A DNA stretch of 13,078 bases from JBHIFB01 sp046760905 (GCA_046760905.1 JBHIFB010000091.1:1-13078), one strand, 5' to 3'; positions 1 to 7,522 are shown, counted from the stretch's first letter. Numbers and translations: made by a program. Notes: generated by a model from the letters alone, not told the origin.

Positions 1-20
1 ATTCACGACGCTCGTTTCGC

Positions 21-267
21 TAAGACCGGTACCCAATCCGCCTGACTCACAAAATTAACACTCCCCTGATACTTAAAAATGCGGCTTTCCCCTTCCTGCT
101 CGACCAGGATGGGTACCCAAATGCTCTCACGACTCGCTCAAGGACTCGGAGCCCTGTAATACTAACCGATAAGACCGTTGCCCAACCTTTATCTGACTCG
201 CATCATGGACACTGCCCTGATCTTAAGAAAGCTTCCCAAAATGCTCCCACGACTCGCTCAAGGACTC
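21..267. repeat. Two degenerate tandem copies of a ~100-150 bp unit
   Basis: Copy 1 (about 21-147) and copy 2 (about 170-267) begin with the same TAAGACCG and end with the near-identical block GCTCnCACGACTCGCTCAAG plus GACTC (123-147 and 243-267, one mismatch). The start offset is 149 and the end offset is 120, so copy 2 lacks about 29 bases in its middle. Each unit contains two CCCAA...GACTC pairs, giving CCCAA at 32, 116, 181 and 235, each followed 12-16 bases later by GACTC (44, 131, 195, 251). No plausible reading frame spans the block. The function is unknown: possible regulatory-site array, or relic of a mobile-element end. Confidence 0.7.
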
Positions 268-309
268 TAAGTTCCAGAAAAACTTGGGAAACTCCACGCC
301 AGAACTTTA

Positions 310-338
310 TTGACAAATTACTCCGCTCACAATAAAAT
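310..338 (+). promoter_or_regulatory. Sigma70-type promoter for the molybdoenzyme operon
   Basis: TTGACA at 310-315, a 17-base spacer, and TAAAAT at 333-338. This is a perfect -35 with optimal spacing and a -10 one base from TATAAT. Transcription would start near 345, giving a leader of about 180 nt before the first gene. It is the only strong promoter seen upstream of the operon. Confidence 0.65.
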
Positions 339-370
339 ATTCTACTGTAAAAGTTGGGGAACAATCCTCG

Positions 371-511
371 GTCTCCTTCAAACGGCTACCAGATATCCAA
401 AATCCTGGTACAAGATAGGTCTTGAAAAGACTCTTACGATGACTCAGCTTCATCCTACGGCGGGGAGATCACTACTTAAAGTTAACGCATGTTCACAAAG
501 TTGCTGAGTCA
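371..511 (+). promoter_or_regulatory. Potentially structured 5' leader (two stem regions)
   Basis: Domain 1: GTCT 371-374 pairs with AGAC 428-431, TTCAA 377-381 with TTGAA 422-426, and nested inside TACCAG 387-392 with CTGGTA 405-410. Domain 2: TGACTCAGC 440-448 is a perfect 9-base inverted repeat of GCTGAGTCA 503-511, ending 15 bases before the GAGG-rich stretch at the gene start. I do not recognise any known riboswitch class, including the Moco/Tuco RNA. The pairing is visible, but no comparative evidence is available, so its regulatory role is inference. Confidence 0.35.
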
Positions 512-528
512 CTTCTAAGAAGCGCGAG

Positions 529-3165
529 GTGAGGATGAAAACGCAATCAGTAAACACGGGGGAAGATGTGTGGATCTATACCTCTTGCGGCGGTTGCTAT
601 GGCCAATGCGGCATCAGGGTCCATCGAAAGGATGGTCTGGTCGTCGATATCGAGGGTAATCCCGAGAGTCCGGCCGGAAGTGGCAGAATCTGCGCAAAAG
701 GGGCGGCACAGCTGATGACCCTCTATGATCCGCACCGGATAAACTATCCGGTGAAGAGGACGAATCCGGAAAAGGGAGTGGGTGTTGATCCCAAGTGGCA
801 GCGTATCTCCTGGGACGAGGCAATGGATACGATTGTGTCCAGGCTCAAGGAGGTATATGAGACGGACCCGCGAGGCTGCTACTGGCAGGCAACGACGGTG
901 CAGACCAGTGAGATCCGATTCGCGGTCCCCGCATTCCAGAAAGCGATGGGGTTCAAGAATTACTGGGTTTCGGGAGGCGGGCTCTGGTGCGGGAATGGTG
1001 CCCACTTCATGAATGGCATCATGCACGCGGCATGGTCTGTCGTACCGGACTGGAACTACAACAACTTCACAATCTACTTCGGTTGCTCTAAAGGTCATGG
1101 TGCCGGCCACGCGGCGCTTCAAACCGCCGAGTGGGTTGCCGATGCCCGGGCGAGAGGCATGAAGGCCGTGGTCTTCGACCCGTACCTGTCAACGCAGGCT
1201 TCAAAAGGTCATGAATGGGTCCCGATAAGGGTGGGGACTGACGGTGCAGTCGCACTGGGAATGATAAACGTGATCCTGAACGAGCTCGGCGTTTACGATG
1301 CAGAGTATCTCAAGCTCAAGACGAATGCCCCTTACCTGATTCAACCCGATGGCCACTACGCCAGGGATCCAAAAACCAGAAAGCCTCTCATTTGGGATTC
1401 GGTCGATAAAAAGGCCAAGACCTTTGATGACGAATCCATACAGGACTTCGCGCTCGAAGGGAACTACACTATAGACGGCACAGGCTGCATCCCGGCATTT
1501 CATCTCTTCAAGGAACATCTGAAGAAGGAGTATCCAATCGACAAGGTATCGGAGATTTCCTCTGTACCGGTTTCGACGCTCCGTCGCATATCGAAGGAGT
1601 TCGTCGATAATGCCCGCATAGGAAGCACCATCGTCATCGACGGCAAGAAGCTTCCGCTCAGACCCTCTGCCGCCATTTTCTTCAGAGGTAGCCAGGGCCA
1701 CCTCAACTCGGGCTGGACGTGTCTGTGCATCGATCTTCTAAATCACATAATAGGTGCGGCGGATGTTCCCGGCGGTGCCATGGGCCACGGGCCTCCGGTA
1801 AGCCACGGACTTCCTGAGACTGGCAAACCCGAGACGATACCGTACCCATGCGAAGACGGTCTGATGGTTGTGAAAGGATGGGTGTATGATCACAAGCCAT
1901 ACCCGCTCAGAGAGCCGAGGGAACCGACGAGGCTAGACCTTCAGGACATGTTTCCATGTTCTGTCTACAACGCGTTCACCATCTGCTCTCCCGACTGGGA
2001 GAAATATCTGGAGCAGTTCAAAATAGACTATCGCCCTTCTATATTGATCAACTTCGGCTCCAACTCCGTCATGACGATGGGCAACGCCGAGCAGGTGACA
2101 GAAAACTTTCTGAAGAAGTTCGAGTTCATTTTCTCTTTCAACATCTTCCACAATGAGTTCACAGAAGCGGTGGCCGATATCGTTCTGCCGGATGCCTGCT
2201 TTCTCGAAAGGTACACACCCTGCGTCACCTTCCCTTCCATCTTCAGTCATCCCACAGGCATGGATCACTGGGTATGGCAGATCAGGCAGCCGGTGGTGGA
2301 ACCGCTCTATGAACGCCGCGATTTCAACGAGGTCATGCTCGAGATAGTGAAGAGGCTCGGCATACAGGACAAATACTATGAAGCCATCAATGACACCATA
2401 CCAGTCCGCTATGGTGGTGAGTTGAGCGAGAAGTACAGGCTGGACCCAAAGGGTGATTATACCTGGCAGGCTATCTGCGACAGGGTCCTAAGAGACAGGC
2501 TGGGAGATGACAAAGGCCTCGAAGAACTGAAGAAGACGGGATTGGTGAAATGGCCTACGAAGGTCGAAGAGATGTACTGGAGGTGGTTCGTGCCGGTCCG
2601 GGTACCGATCTACTTCGAGTACTTCATTGATGCCGGTAAGAAATTGAAAGACGTCTTATCAAGATTCGGGCGGGAGGATATGTTCGACCTGTCCTTCTAT
2701 GAGCCGCTTGCTCAGTGGAACCCATGCCCATCACACACGATGGATGGGACGGAATATGACCTGTGGGCATTCTGCTGGCGCCCATCCTTTCACACGCAAT
2801 CATCGACTCAGAACAATCCCTGGCTTGACGAGATATCGGTGAATGATCCCTACGTCTATCTCATCCAGCTCAACGAACATACAGGGAAGCGGAAGGGCCT
2901 AAGAGATGGCGATATCATATGGGTCGAGAACTCCATAGGTAAGCGGATCAAGGGGCCTGTAAGGCTGGTCCAGGGAGTGCATCCTGAGCATGTGTGCATC
3001 GCGGGCTGCCATGGACACTGGGCAAGAGGAACACCAATAGCGAGAGGAAAGGGACAATTCTTCGACGACCTCACTATTATTGATGAAGCACACACTGACC
3101 CGCTGACACAGGGACAGGACGCCTGCGTAAAGGTGAAGATTTACAAGTGTGAGGAGGCGGCATGA
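529..3165 (+). CDS. Molybdopterin (Mo/W-bis-MGD) oxidoreductase, catalytic subunit, DMSO reductase family
   Basis: This 878-residue protein is the catalytic subunit of a complex iron-sulfur molybdoenzyme. An N-terminal [4Fe-4S] motif has cysteines at 20, 23, 27 and 55 (CX2CX3CX27C), followed by the usual KGAAQL stretch. Cys154 in GLWCGNG is the likely Mo/W ligand. Later segments typical of the family include VVFDPYLSTQASKG, PIRVGTDGA, the IINFGSN-like INFGSNS near 505, ADIVLPDACFLE, and a C-terminal dinucleotide-binding domain from about 760. There is no twin-arginine signal, and an in-frame TGA at 505-507 excludes an upstream extension, so the enzyme should stay in the cytoplasm. The start is ambiguous: GTG 529 follows a weak AAGAAG, whereas ATG 535 is almost touching GAGGTGAGG. 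The last codons overlap the next gene (ATGA), so it is translationally coupled to its Fe-S partner. The closest functional precedent is PadB of phenylacetyl-CoA:acceptor oxidoreductase; the substrate is not determinable here. Confidence 0.93.
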   Translation: MRMKTQSVNTGEDVWIYTSCGGCYGQCGIRVHRKDGLVVDIEGNPESPAGSGRICAKGAAQLMTLYDPHRINYPVKRTNPEKGVGVDPKWQRISWDEAMDTIVSRLKEVYETDPRGCYWQATTVQTSEIRFAVPAFQKAMGFKNYWVSGGGLWCGNGAHFMNGIMHAAWSVVPDWNYNNFTIYFGCSKGHGAGHAALQTAEWVADARARGMKAVVFDPYLSTQASKGHEWVPIRVGTDGAVALGMINVILNELGVYDAEYLKLKTNAPYLIQPDGHYARDPKTRKPLIWDSVDKKAKTFDDESIQDFALEGNYTIDGTGCIPAFHLFKEHLKKEYPIDKVSEISSVPVSTLRRISKEFVDNARIGSTIVIDGKKLPLRPSAAIFFRGSQGHLNSGWTCLCIDLLNHIIGAADVPGGAMGHGPPVSHGLPETGKPETIPYPCEDGLMVVKGWVYDHKPYPLREPREPTRLDLQDMFPCSVYNAFTICSPDWEKYLEQFKIDYRPSILINFGSNSVMTMGNAEQVTENFLKKFEFIFSFNIFHNEFTEAVADIVLPDACFLERYTPCVTFPSIFSHPTGMDHWVWQIRQPVVEPLYERRDFNEVMLEIVKRLGIQDKYYEAINDTIPVRYGGELSEKYRLDPKGDYTWQAICDRVLRDRLGDDKGLEELKKTGLVKWPTKVEEMYWRWFVPVRVPIYFEYFIDAGKKLKDVLSRFGREDMFDLSFYEPLAQWNPCPSHTMDGTEYDLWAFCWRPSFHTQSSTQNNPWLDEISVNDPYVYLIQLNEHTGKRKGLRDGDIIWVENSIGKRIKGPVRLVQGVHPEHVCIAGCHGHWARGTPIARGKGQFFDDLTIIDEAHTDPLTQGQDACVKVKIYKCEEAA

Positions 3166-3791
3166 TGCGATACGGAATGGTCATCGATCTTAAAAGATGT
3201 TACGGATGCTATTCGTGTTCCGTGGCGTGCAAGGCGGCCAATCATACGCCCAAGGGCATCGATTTCGCGAAATGCATCCAGGGGGAGATCGGCATCTATC
3301 CCTCTGTTCTGAGACAGATGCTTCCCACTCTCTGCATGCAGTGCGCCGAGCCGGAATGCCTTAATGTGTGCCCTACCGGGGCCACAAAGCAAAACGAATA
3401 CGGAATCGTCACAGTGGATCAGAATCTGTGCATGGGCTGCAAGTATTGCATGATGGCATGCCCGTACGGGCAGCGCCATTCGGTGTCCGGGTGGGAGACC
3501 TACTTCCCTGACTCGGAAAGCGGACTCGATCCATACCAGGCATATGCAAGGGCGAGATGGGAGGAAAAGTACGGTTACGGCATCGCCACGAAATGCGATT
3601 TCTGCTATGAGCGCGTGCAGCAGGGCAGGAAACCTGCCTGCGTTGAGTCATGCCCTGCGAAGGCACGCATTTTCGGCGATCTTGACGACCCTGAGAGTGA
3701 AGTCTCGATACTCATAAGGCGGGAGCGTGGCTTTCAGCTGAATCCTGAGTTCGGGACTGATCCATCCGTCTACTATTTACCAGCGAGATAG
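3162..3791 (+). CDS. Four-cluster [4Fe-4S] electron-transfer subunit (PsrB/PhsB/DmsB-type)
   Basis: This 209-residue ferredoxin-like subunit carries electrons between the catalytic subunit and the membrane anchor. Sixteen cysteines form the family's four cluster motifs: 13/16/19/23 (CX2CX2CX3C), 58/61/66/70 (CX2CX4CX3CP), 90/93/96/100 (CX2CX2CX3CP) and 145/148/160/164 (CX2CX11CX3CP). An additional Cys38 lies outside them. All cluster ligands appear intact. There is no signal peptide, consistent with a cytoplasmic complex. The ATG at 3162 overlaps the TGA of the preceding gene by four bases and has AGGAGG at 3152-3157. A second ATG at 3165 has slightly better spacing, and either would give the same protein core. 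The C-terminus (about 165-209) is a short tail often used to dock on NrfD-type anchors. Confidence 0.95.
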   Translation: MMRYGMVIDLKRCYGCYSCSVACKAANHTPKGIDFAKCIQGEIGIYPSVLRQMLPTLCMQCAEPECLNVCPTGATKQNEYGIVTVDQNLCMGCKYCMMACPYGQRHSVSGWETYFPDSESGLDPYQAYARARWEEKYGYGIATKCDFCYERVQQGRKPACVESCPAKARIFGDLDDPESEVSILIRRERGFQLNPEFGTDPSVYYLPAR

Positions 3792-3796
3792 AGACC

Positions 3797-4723
3797 ATGA
3801 TTAAGATGAGAGCTCAACAGAAGTGGCTATGGGACCATGCTGTGTACCTTTTTTTTGGAGGACTGGGTGGTGCGGCTTATGTAATAGGTGCGATCGCAGG
3901 ATTTCTTGGTCCTCAATGGGATCCTATTGCAAGAACCGGAGTCAGCACAGGATTCCCGGCTGTTGCGGTTGGTTCGCTCTTTTTGTTCTTAGGCCTGGGA
4001 GCACCGTCCAGGGCGGTCCATGCCTGGAAGTGCCCGGGAACGTCCTGGATATCACGAGGTGTCTTGTTCATAACCGTCTTCATGGTTGCTGCCATCCTGC
4101 ACCTGGGTCTATGGATCTGGCCTTTTCGGATGCTTGAAGATGCGATGGGATTTCGTATGCTGATATCTGTTATCGGTATAATATCCGGTTTTGCCGTGAT
4201 GACTTACACCGGGTTTCTCCTCGGTGCCTCACGTCCAATCGCGTTCTGGAGTACAGGTATACTACCAGTTCTCTTCCTATCATCAGCACTGGTGAGCGGG
4301 GTGCTTGCCGTCCTATTGCTCACATCGATTCGCGGTGGAGTTTCTGATGATATTCTGCTCGCGCTGGAATGGGGAGCCATCGTTCTCATCATCGCTCAGG
4401 CGCTTGTGTTAACGTTTCACATGCAGGCAACCCATCGTGTTCCGGAGGGGAAAGCAGCTGCTTCTATTCTGATGAAAGAGACCGGAGCCAATCTGTTCTG
4501 GCTCGGCACGGTCGGCCTCGGGATATTCATCCCGCTTATCCTTCTGCTGCTTGTGGTATCGGCTACGGTACCAGGCGGCCCCGGCACCATGGATACCATG
4601 GTGATTGTAGCTTCCTTAGCGGGACTCCTGGGCAATCTGTTCTTGAGAGAGACGGTACTGAAAGGTGGTGTTCTCGCGCGCCTGAAAGCCGGTCGTTTCG
4701 AATATGTCGTGACCAGCCCGTAG
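3797..4723 (+). CDS. NrfD/PsrC-family membrane anchor, quinone-reactive subunit
   Basis: This 308-residue integral membrane protein has eight predicted helices at about 15-38, 51-69, 85-109, 120-143, 148-176, 186-208, 233-257 and 265-284. That is the number found in PsrC, the quinone-binding anchor of polysulfide reductase. NrfD-like proteins carry no heme and exchange electrons between the Fe-S subunit and the quinone pool. The gene starts five bases after the preceding stop, with only a weak GAG-rich ribosome site, so it is almost certainly co-transcribed and coupled. With the catalytic and Fe-S genes it completes a PsrABC/PadBCD-like module. Because the catalytic subunit lacks a Tat signal, the module should face the cytoplasm, which changes the likely energetics from those of periplasmic Psr/Phs enzymes. 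Family assignment rests on topology and gene order; quinone-site residues were not verified. Confidence 0.88.
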   Translation: MIKMRAQQKWLWDHAVYLFFGGLGGAAYVIGAIAGFLGPQWDPIARTGVSTGFPAVAVGSLFLFLGLGAPSRAVHAWKCPGTSWISRGVLFITVFMVAAILHLGLWIWPFRMLEDAMGFRMLISVIGIISGFAVMTYTGFLLGASRPIAFWSTGILPVLFLSSALVSGVLAVLLLTSIRGGVSDDILLALEWGAIVLIIAQALVLTFHMQATHRVPEGKAAASILMKETGANLFWLGTVGLGIFIPLILLLLVVSATVPGGPGTMDTMVIVASLAGLLGNLFLRETVLKGGVLARLKAGRFEYVVTSP

Positions 4724-4827
4724 CCCGTACTCCCAGATCTGTAATCAATCGGCGACCGGGAGAAAGCGCTACACCATCCCATACCCGGCTCATGCCAATA
4801 AACCTTATTTCTTAACCTGACCGTACC

Positions 4828-6972
4828 ATGAATGCGGCGGCAAGTGAACTCGAATATTTCTTCAGTCCTCGCTCCATTGCCATAATCGGGGCCTCCGGGA
4901 ACTTCGATATCATAAGCGGCAAGCCCCTGCGGTTTCTGAAAGAACACGGTTTCCGGGGCAGAATCTTCCCCGTCAATCCCAAGTATGAGGAGCTTGGCGG
5001 TTACCGCTGTTACAAAAGTGTTATCGACGTACCGGAGCCGGTTGACCTCGCGCTGATCGCCGTGAATTACAGGCTCGTTTTGCCCGTCTTGAAGGAATGC
5101 GTAAAGAAGGGGGTGAAATTCGCCACGATCTTCAGCTCCGGCTTCGCTGAGACAGGAGATGAGGGGAGAAACCTGCAGGAACAGATTTCCGAACTCTGCA
5201 AGGCATCGGGGATTAGGGTGTGCGGACCAAATTGCCAGGGTTCGGTCAACCTGAAGGAGAAGGTTATCGGAGGATTCAGTGCATCGCTGGGAGTGAAACC
5301 ACTGCTTGTTGGTCCTATTGGATTCGTAACCCAGAGCGGTGCTCTGGGCTACTCCATATTCGGCCAGGCCCAGGAATCCGGCGTTGGTTTCACCTATGTC
5401 GCAAGCACCGGTAACGAGGTGGACCTACACACCCTCGATTTCATGGAATACATCCTGGAGGATCCCGACACGAAGATGCTGATCGCCTATCTTGAGGGCA
5501 TAAAGGACGGCAGACAATTCATCCGTATCGCCGACCGTGCGCTCGAACTGGGCAAGCCCATCGTGGTCCTTAAGGTGGGACGGAGTGAAATCGGGAAGAA
5601 GGCCGCGACATCTCATACCGCCTCTATGACAGGGTCTGATGCAGTCTGCGATGCATTCTTCCGGCAGAAGGGAATAATCAGGGTGGAAGATATCGAGAAC
5701 ATGATCGATATCGCAGCGCTCATGCAGAGAGTACCCGAGCTTCCGAATGGTAGAGGACTGGGCATCGTTACCACTTCCGGCGGCGGAGGGATCCTGGTTG
5801 CCGATGAGGCGGTCGACCTGCGGCTGGAAATCCCAGAGCTGGACCCCGGAATACGGGAGGCCATCTCCACTGTCATACCCGATTATGGCTCAACGCTTAA
5901 CCCTGTGGACGTCACGGCCCAGGTTATCAACGAAGCAGAAGATTTCATGAAGGTGCTCAATGCTGTGATAGACGATCCTGACATTCATGCGTTGGTGATT
6001 GTGGTCACACAGATCATTGGAGAGCCGGGCATGCAGATGGCTGCCGACATAGTCAAGATTTCGAGGTCCACAAGAAAGCCGTTGACAGTCGCCTGGACTG
6101 CAAGCGACAAGTTGGTGGGGAAGAATTTGAAGATACTCAAAGAAGGAGATGTTCAGTATTACAAATCCCCTTTGAGAGCCGTGAGGGCTATGGGGGCACT
6201 TATGAACTACGCAGCGTTCAGGGAAAGGTACCTGTCTCGAGCTTCGGTGGCTTCGACCAGGAGCTCGCATTCCGATAATTATAATGAAGCGATCTCAATT
6301 CTCTTCGAGGCCGGGGCCTCCCTGACGGAGCACAAAGCGAAAGAACTGCTGGGCCTCTATGATATACCGGTTACGAAAGAAGAAATTGCGACCTCAAAGG
6401 ATAGGGCCCTTCGAATTGCCGAAAGAATCGGATATCCCGTCGCTCTGAAGATCGACTCGCCTGACATACTTCACAAAACCGAAGCCGATTGTATCAGGCT
6501 CAACATCAAAAATCCTGAGGAGCTCGTAGCATCATACCGGGAGGTGCTGCAAAATGCACGGCAACACAAGCCGAACGCAAGCCTCAGAGGTGTACTTGTA
6601 CAGGAGATGGTCAGCGGCGGTACGGAGGTCATCGTGGGCGTAAACAACGATTCACAATTTGGGCCTACCGTCATGTTCGGCATAGGGGGGATCTTCGTCG
6701 AAATACTCAATGACGTCTCTCTGCGAGTTGCACCACTGACGCGAGAAGACGCGCTGGAGATGATCGGGGATATTAAGGGATCAGAGATCCTTTATGGCGC
6801 ACGCGGCAGAACCAGAACAGACATCGATGCCTTAGCTGATGTACTTGTCAAGGTAGGCGCCATGGCAATCGACCTGGAGGATTATCTTGTAGAACTGGAC
6901 ATAAACCCTTTACTTGTCCTACCGGAAGGTAAGGGGGTAAAAGCGGTCGATGCACTGGTCATCAGAAAGTAA
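4828..6972 (+). CDS. ADP-forming acyl-CoA synthetase (acetate-CoA ligase family), fused alpha-beta
   Basis: This 714-residue single-chain NDP-forming acyl-CoA synthetase catalyses the reversible reaction acid + CoA + ATP to acyl-CoA + ADP + Pi through a phosphohistidine. Order of domains: CoA-binding Rossmann domain (about 8-140, opening FSPRSIAIIGAS, with GPNCQG near 133-138), succinyl-CoA-ligase-like domains (about 150-460, TQSGALG, and the catalytic His263 in TSHTASMTGSDA), and an ATP-grasp domain (about 486-714, starting EAGASLTEHKAKELL and ending LDINPLLVLPEGKG). The ATP-grasp loop reads HKTEADC (549-555), whereas many homologues have glycines (HK-x-x-VGG) there. The start ATG has no clear Shine-Dalgarno, but the N-terminus matches the family's usual beginning. 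It lies 104 bases after the NrfD gene with no terminator or strong promoter seen between them, so it may share the operon. Substrate specificity (acetate, aryl-acetate, branched acids) cannot be told from sequence. Confidence 0.93.
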   Translation: MNAAASELEYFFSPRSIAIIGASGNFDIISGKPLRFLKEHGFRGRIFPVNPKYEELGGYRCYKSVIDVPEPVDLALIAVNYRLVLPVLKECVKKGVKFATIFSSGFAETGDEGRNLQEQISELCKASGIRVCGPNCQGSVNLKEKVIGGFSASLGVKPLLVGPIGFVTQSGALGYSIFGQAQESGVGFTYVASTGNEVDLHTLDFMEYILEDPDTKMLIAYLEGIKDGRQFIRIADRALELGKPIVVLKVGRSEIGKKAATSHTASMTGSDAVCDAFFRQKGIIRVEDIENMIDIAALMQRVPELPNGRGLGIVTTSGGGGILVADEAVDLRLEIPELDPGIREAISTVIPDYGSTLNPVDVTAQVINEAEDFMKVLNAVIDDPDIHALVIVVTQIIGEPGMQMAADIVKISRSTRKPLTVAWTASDKLVGKNLKILKEGDVQYYKSPLRAVRAMGALMNYAAFRERYLSRASVASTRSSHSDNYNEAISILFEAGASLTEHKAKELLGLYDIPVTKEEIATSKDRALRIAERIGYPVALKIDSPDILHKTEADCIRLNIKNPEELVASYREVLQNARQHKPNASLRGVLVQEMVSGGTEVIVGVNNDSQFGPTVMFGIGGIFVEILNDVSLRVAPLTREDALEMIGDIKGSEILYGARGRTRTDIDALADVLVKVGAMAIDLEDYLVELDINPLLVLPEGKGVKAVDALVIRK

Positions 6973-6997
6973 TTTAGAATATTGCGAAACAGCACCC

Positions 6998-7026
6998 TTG
7001 ACACCTACAGCCGGCGATTGTACTAT
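6998..7026 (+). promoter_or_regulatory. Sigma70-type promoter of the histone-fold gene
   Basis: TTGACA at 6998-7003, a 17-base spacer, and TACTAT at 7021-7026. The predicted start near 7033 gives an 85-nt leader. The last five spacer bases plus the -10 (CGATTGTACTATC) almost equal those of the promoter at 12744-12772 (CGATTGTATTATC). Confidence 0.7.
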
Positions 7027-7118
7027 CAGATTAATTCTTGCACCTGTATGCTAAATATACCTGACCGACAGCCGTCAAAGCATGAACCTCAACTGTCTTC
7101 TTCTGAAAGGAGGGCGAC

Positions 7119-7319
7119 ATGAACGACACAGAGGGGAAGAAGGAAATCCTGGTAGTGGTGTCCAAGCTGAAAAACTATATTCGCTCCACCTCCGGAATGA
7201 ACACCGCGGGAAATGTAGCTCCAGCGTTGTCTGATGCCGTCCGCAGCATGTGTGATCAGGCGATAGAGAGGGCAAAGGAGGCAGGCCGAAAGACCGTCAT
7301 GGACCGGGACTTCTCATAG
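7119..7319 (+). CDS. Bacterial histone-fold protein (HBb/Bd0055-like, CBFD/NFYB/HMF superfamily)
   Basis: This 66-residue, Lys/Arg-rich protein has one histone fold. Residues 10-22 (ILVVVSKLKNYIR) form the first strand/helix, and 24-29 (TSGMNT) the L1 region. The long central helix is about 31-56, and GRKTVMDRDF (56-65) is the L2 loop with the conserved Arg-Lys-Thr followed by an Arg-Asp pair and a very short last helix. This matches my recollection of short bacterial histones such as Bdellovibrio HBb, which dimerise and bind or bend DNA; the archaeal histone HMfB shares the GRKT element. Start choice is secure: AAAGGAGGG at 7106-7114 precedes ATG with ideal spacing. It is monocistronic, with its own promoter (6998) and terminator (7342). 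The likely role is nucleoid organisation; DNA binding is inferred. Alternative: a small DNA-mimic or partner protein with the same fold. Confidence 0.82.
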   Translation: MNDTEGKKEILVVVSKLKNYIRSTSGMNTAGNVAPALSDAVRSMCDQAIERAKEAGRKTVMDRDFS

Positions 7320-7341
7320 GCCTCACACTGAAAGAGTAAAG

Positions 7342-7375
7342 CGGCGACCGCAGACTAAATACGGCTGCCGTTTTT
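7342..7375 (+). terminator. Intrinsic terminator of the histone-fold gene
   Basis: CGGCGACCG (7342-7350) pairs with CGGCTGCCG (7362-7370), with one wobble and one mismatch, across an 11-base loop. TTTTT follows at 7371-7375. It lies 22 bases after the stop codon. Confidence 0.75.
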
Positions 7376-7390
7376 ACAATATCCCTACTG

Positions 7391-7433
7391 GCGTTGAGCC
7401 GGCGGCCATAAGAAGCCGGCCGCCGTTCAACGC
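7391..7433. repeat. Long GC-rich hairpin (16-bp stem, 10-base loop)
   Basis: GCGTTGAGCCGGCGGCC (7391-7407) pairs with GGCCGCCGTTCAACGC (7418-7433), with one single-base bulge. No T-tract follows on either strand, so it is not a canonical intrinsic terminator. It could be a second, back-up terminator of the histone gene, a REP/BIME-like palindrome, or part of the mobile-element remnant next to it. Confidence 0.75.
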
Positions 7434-7454
7434 GGGTTATCACCGCCTGATTAC

Positions 7455-7483
7455 TTGACAGACCACCTTCATGGGCATAGTAT
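7455..7483 (+). promoter_or_regulatory. Promoter-like sequence inside the IS remnant
   Basis: TTGACA 7455-7460, a 17-base spacer, and TAGTAT 7478-7483. It reads rightward, antisense to the transposase remnant and toward the protease gene about 600 bases away. It may be fortuitous within former coding sequence. The remainder of 7500-7978 shows no other convincing feature. Confidence 0.3.
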
Positions 7484-7522
7484 CTCCCTTGTGTGAGGGG
7501 AAACTTATTCGGCAGGTTCCCG

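Noticed and set aside
21..267. CRISPR array
   Set aside because: There are only two degenerate copies, with unequal spacing and no constant repeat/spacer periodicity, and no cas genes are nearby.
310..507. 65-codon frame starting at TTG 310, in the same frame as the molybdoenzyme gene and ending at TGA 507
   Set aside because: Its start codon is the -35 box of the promoter, it has no Shine-Dalgarno, and the peptide has no recognisable features; it is leader sequence.
345..528. Moco/tungsten cofactor riboswitch
   Set aside because: The leader has helices but lacks the conserved core I associate with that RNA class, so it is reported only as an unclassified structured leader.
547..1122. Long antisense frame (191 codons) within the molybdoenzyme gene
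   Set aside because: Shadow of a clearly conserved coding gene; the composition is arbitrary and no start signals are present.
4369..4947. Overlapping frames on both strands across the end of the NrfD gene and the following gap
   Set aside because: They overlap two well-supported genes and show no domain, signal or ribosome site.
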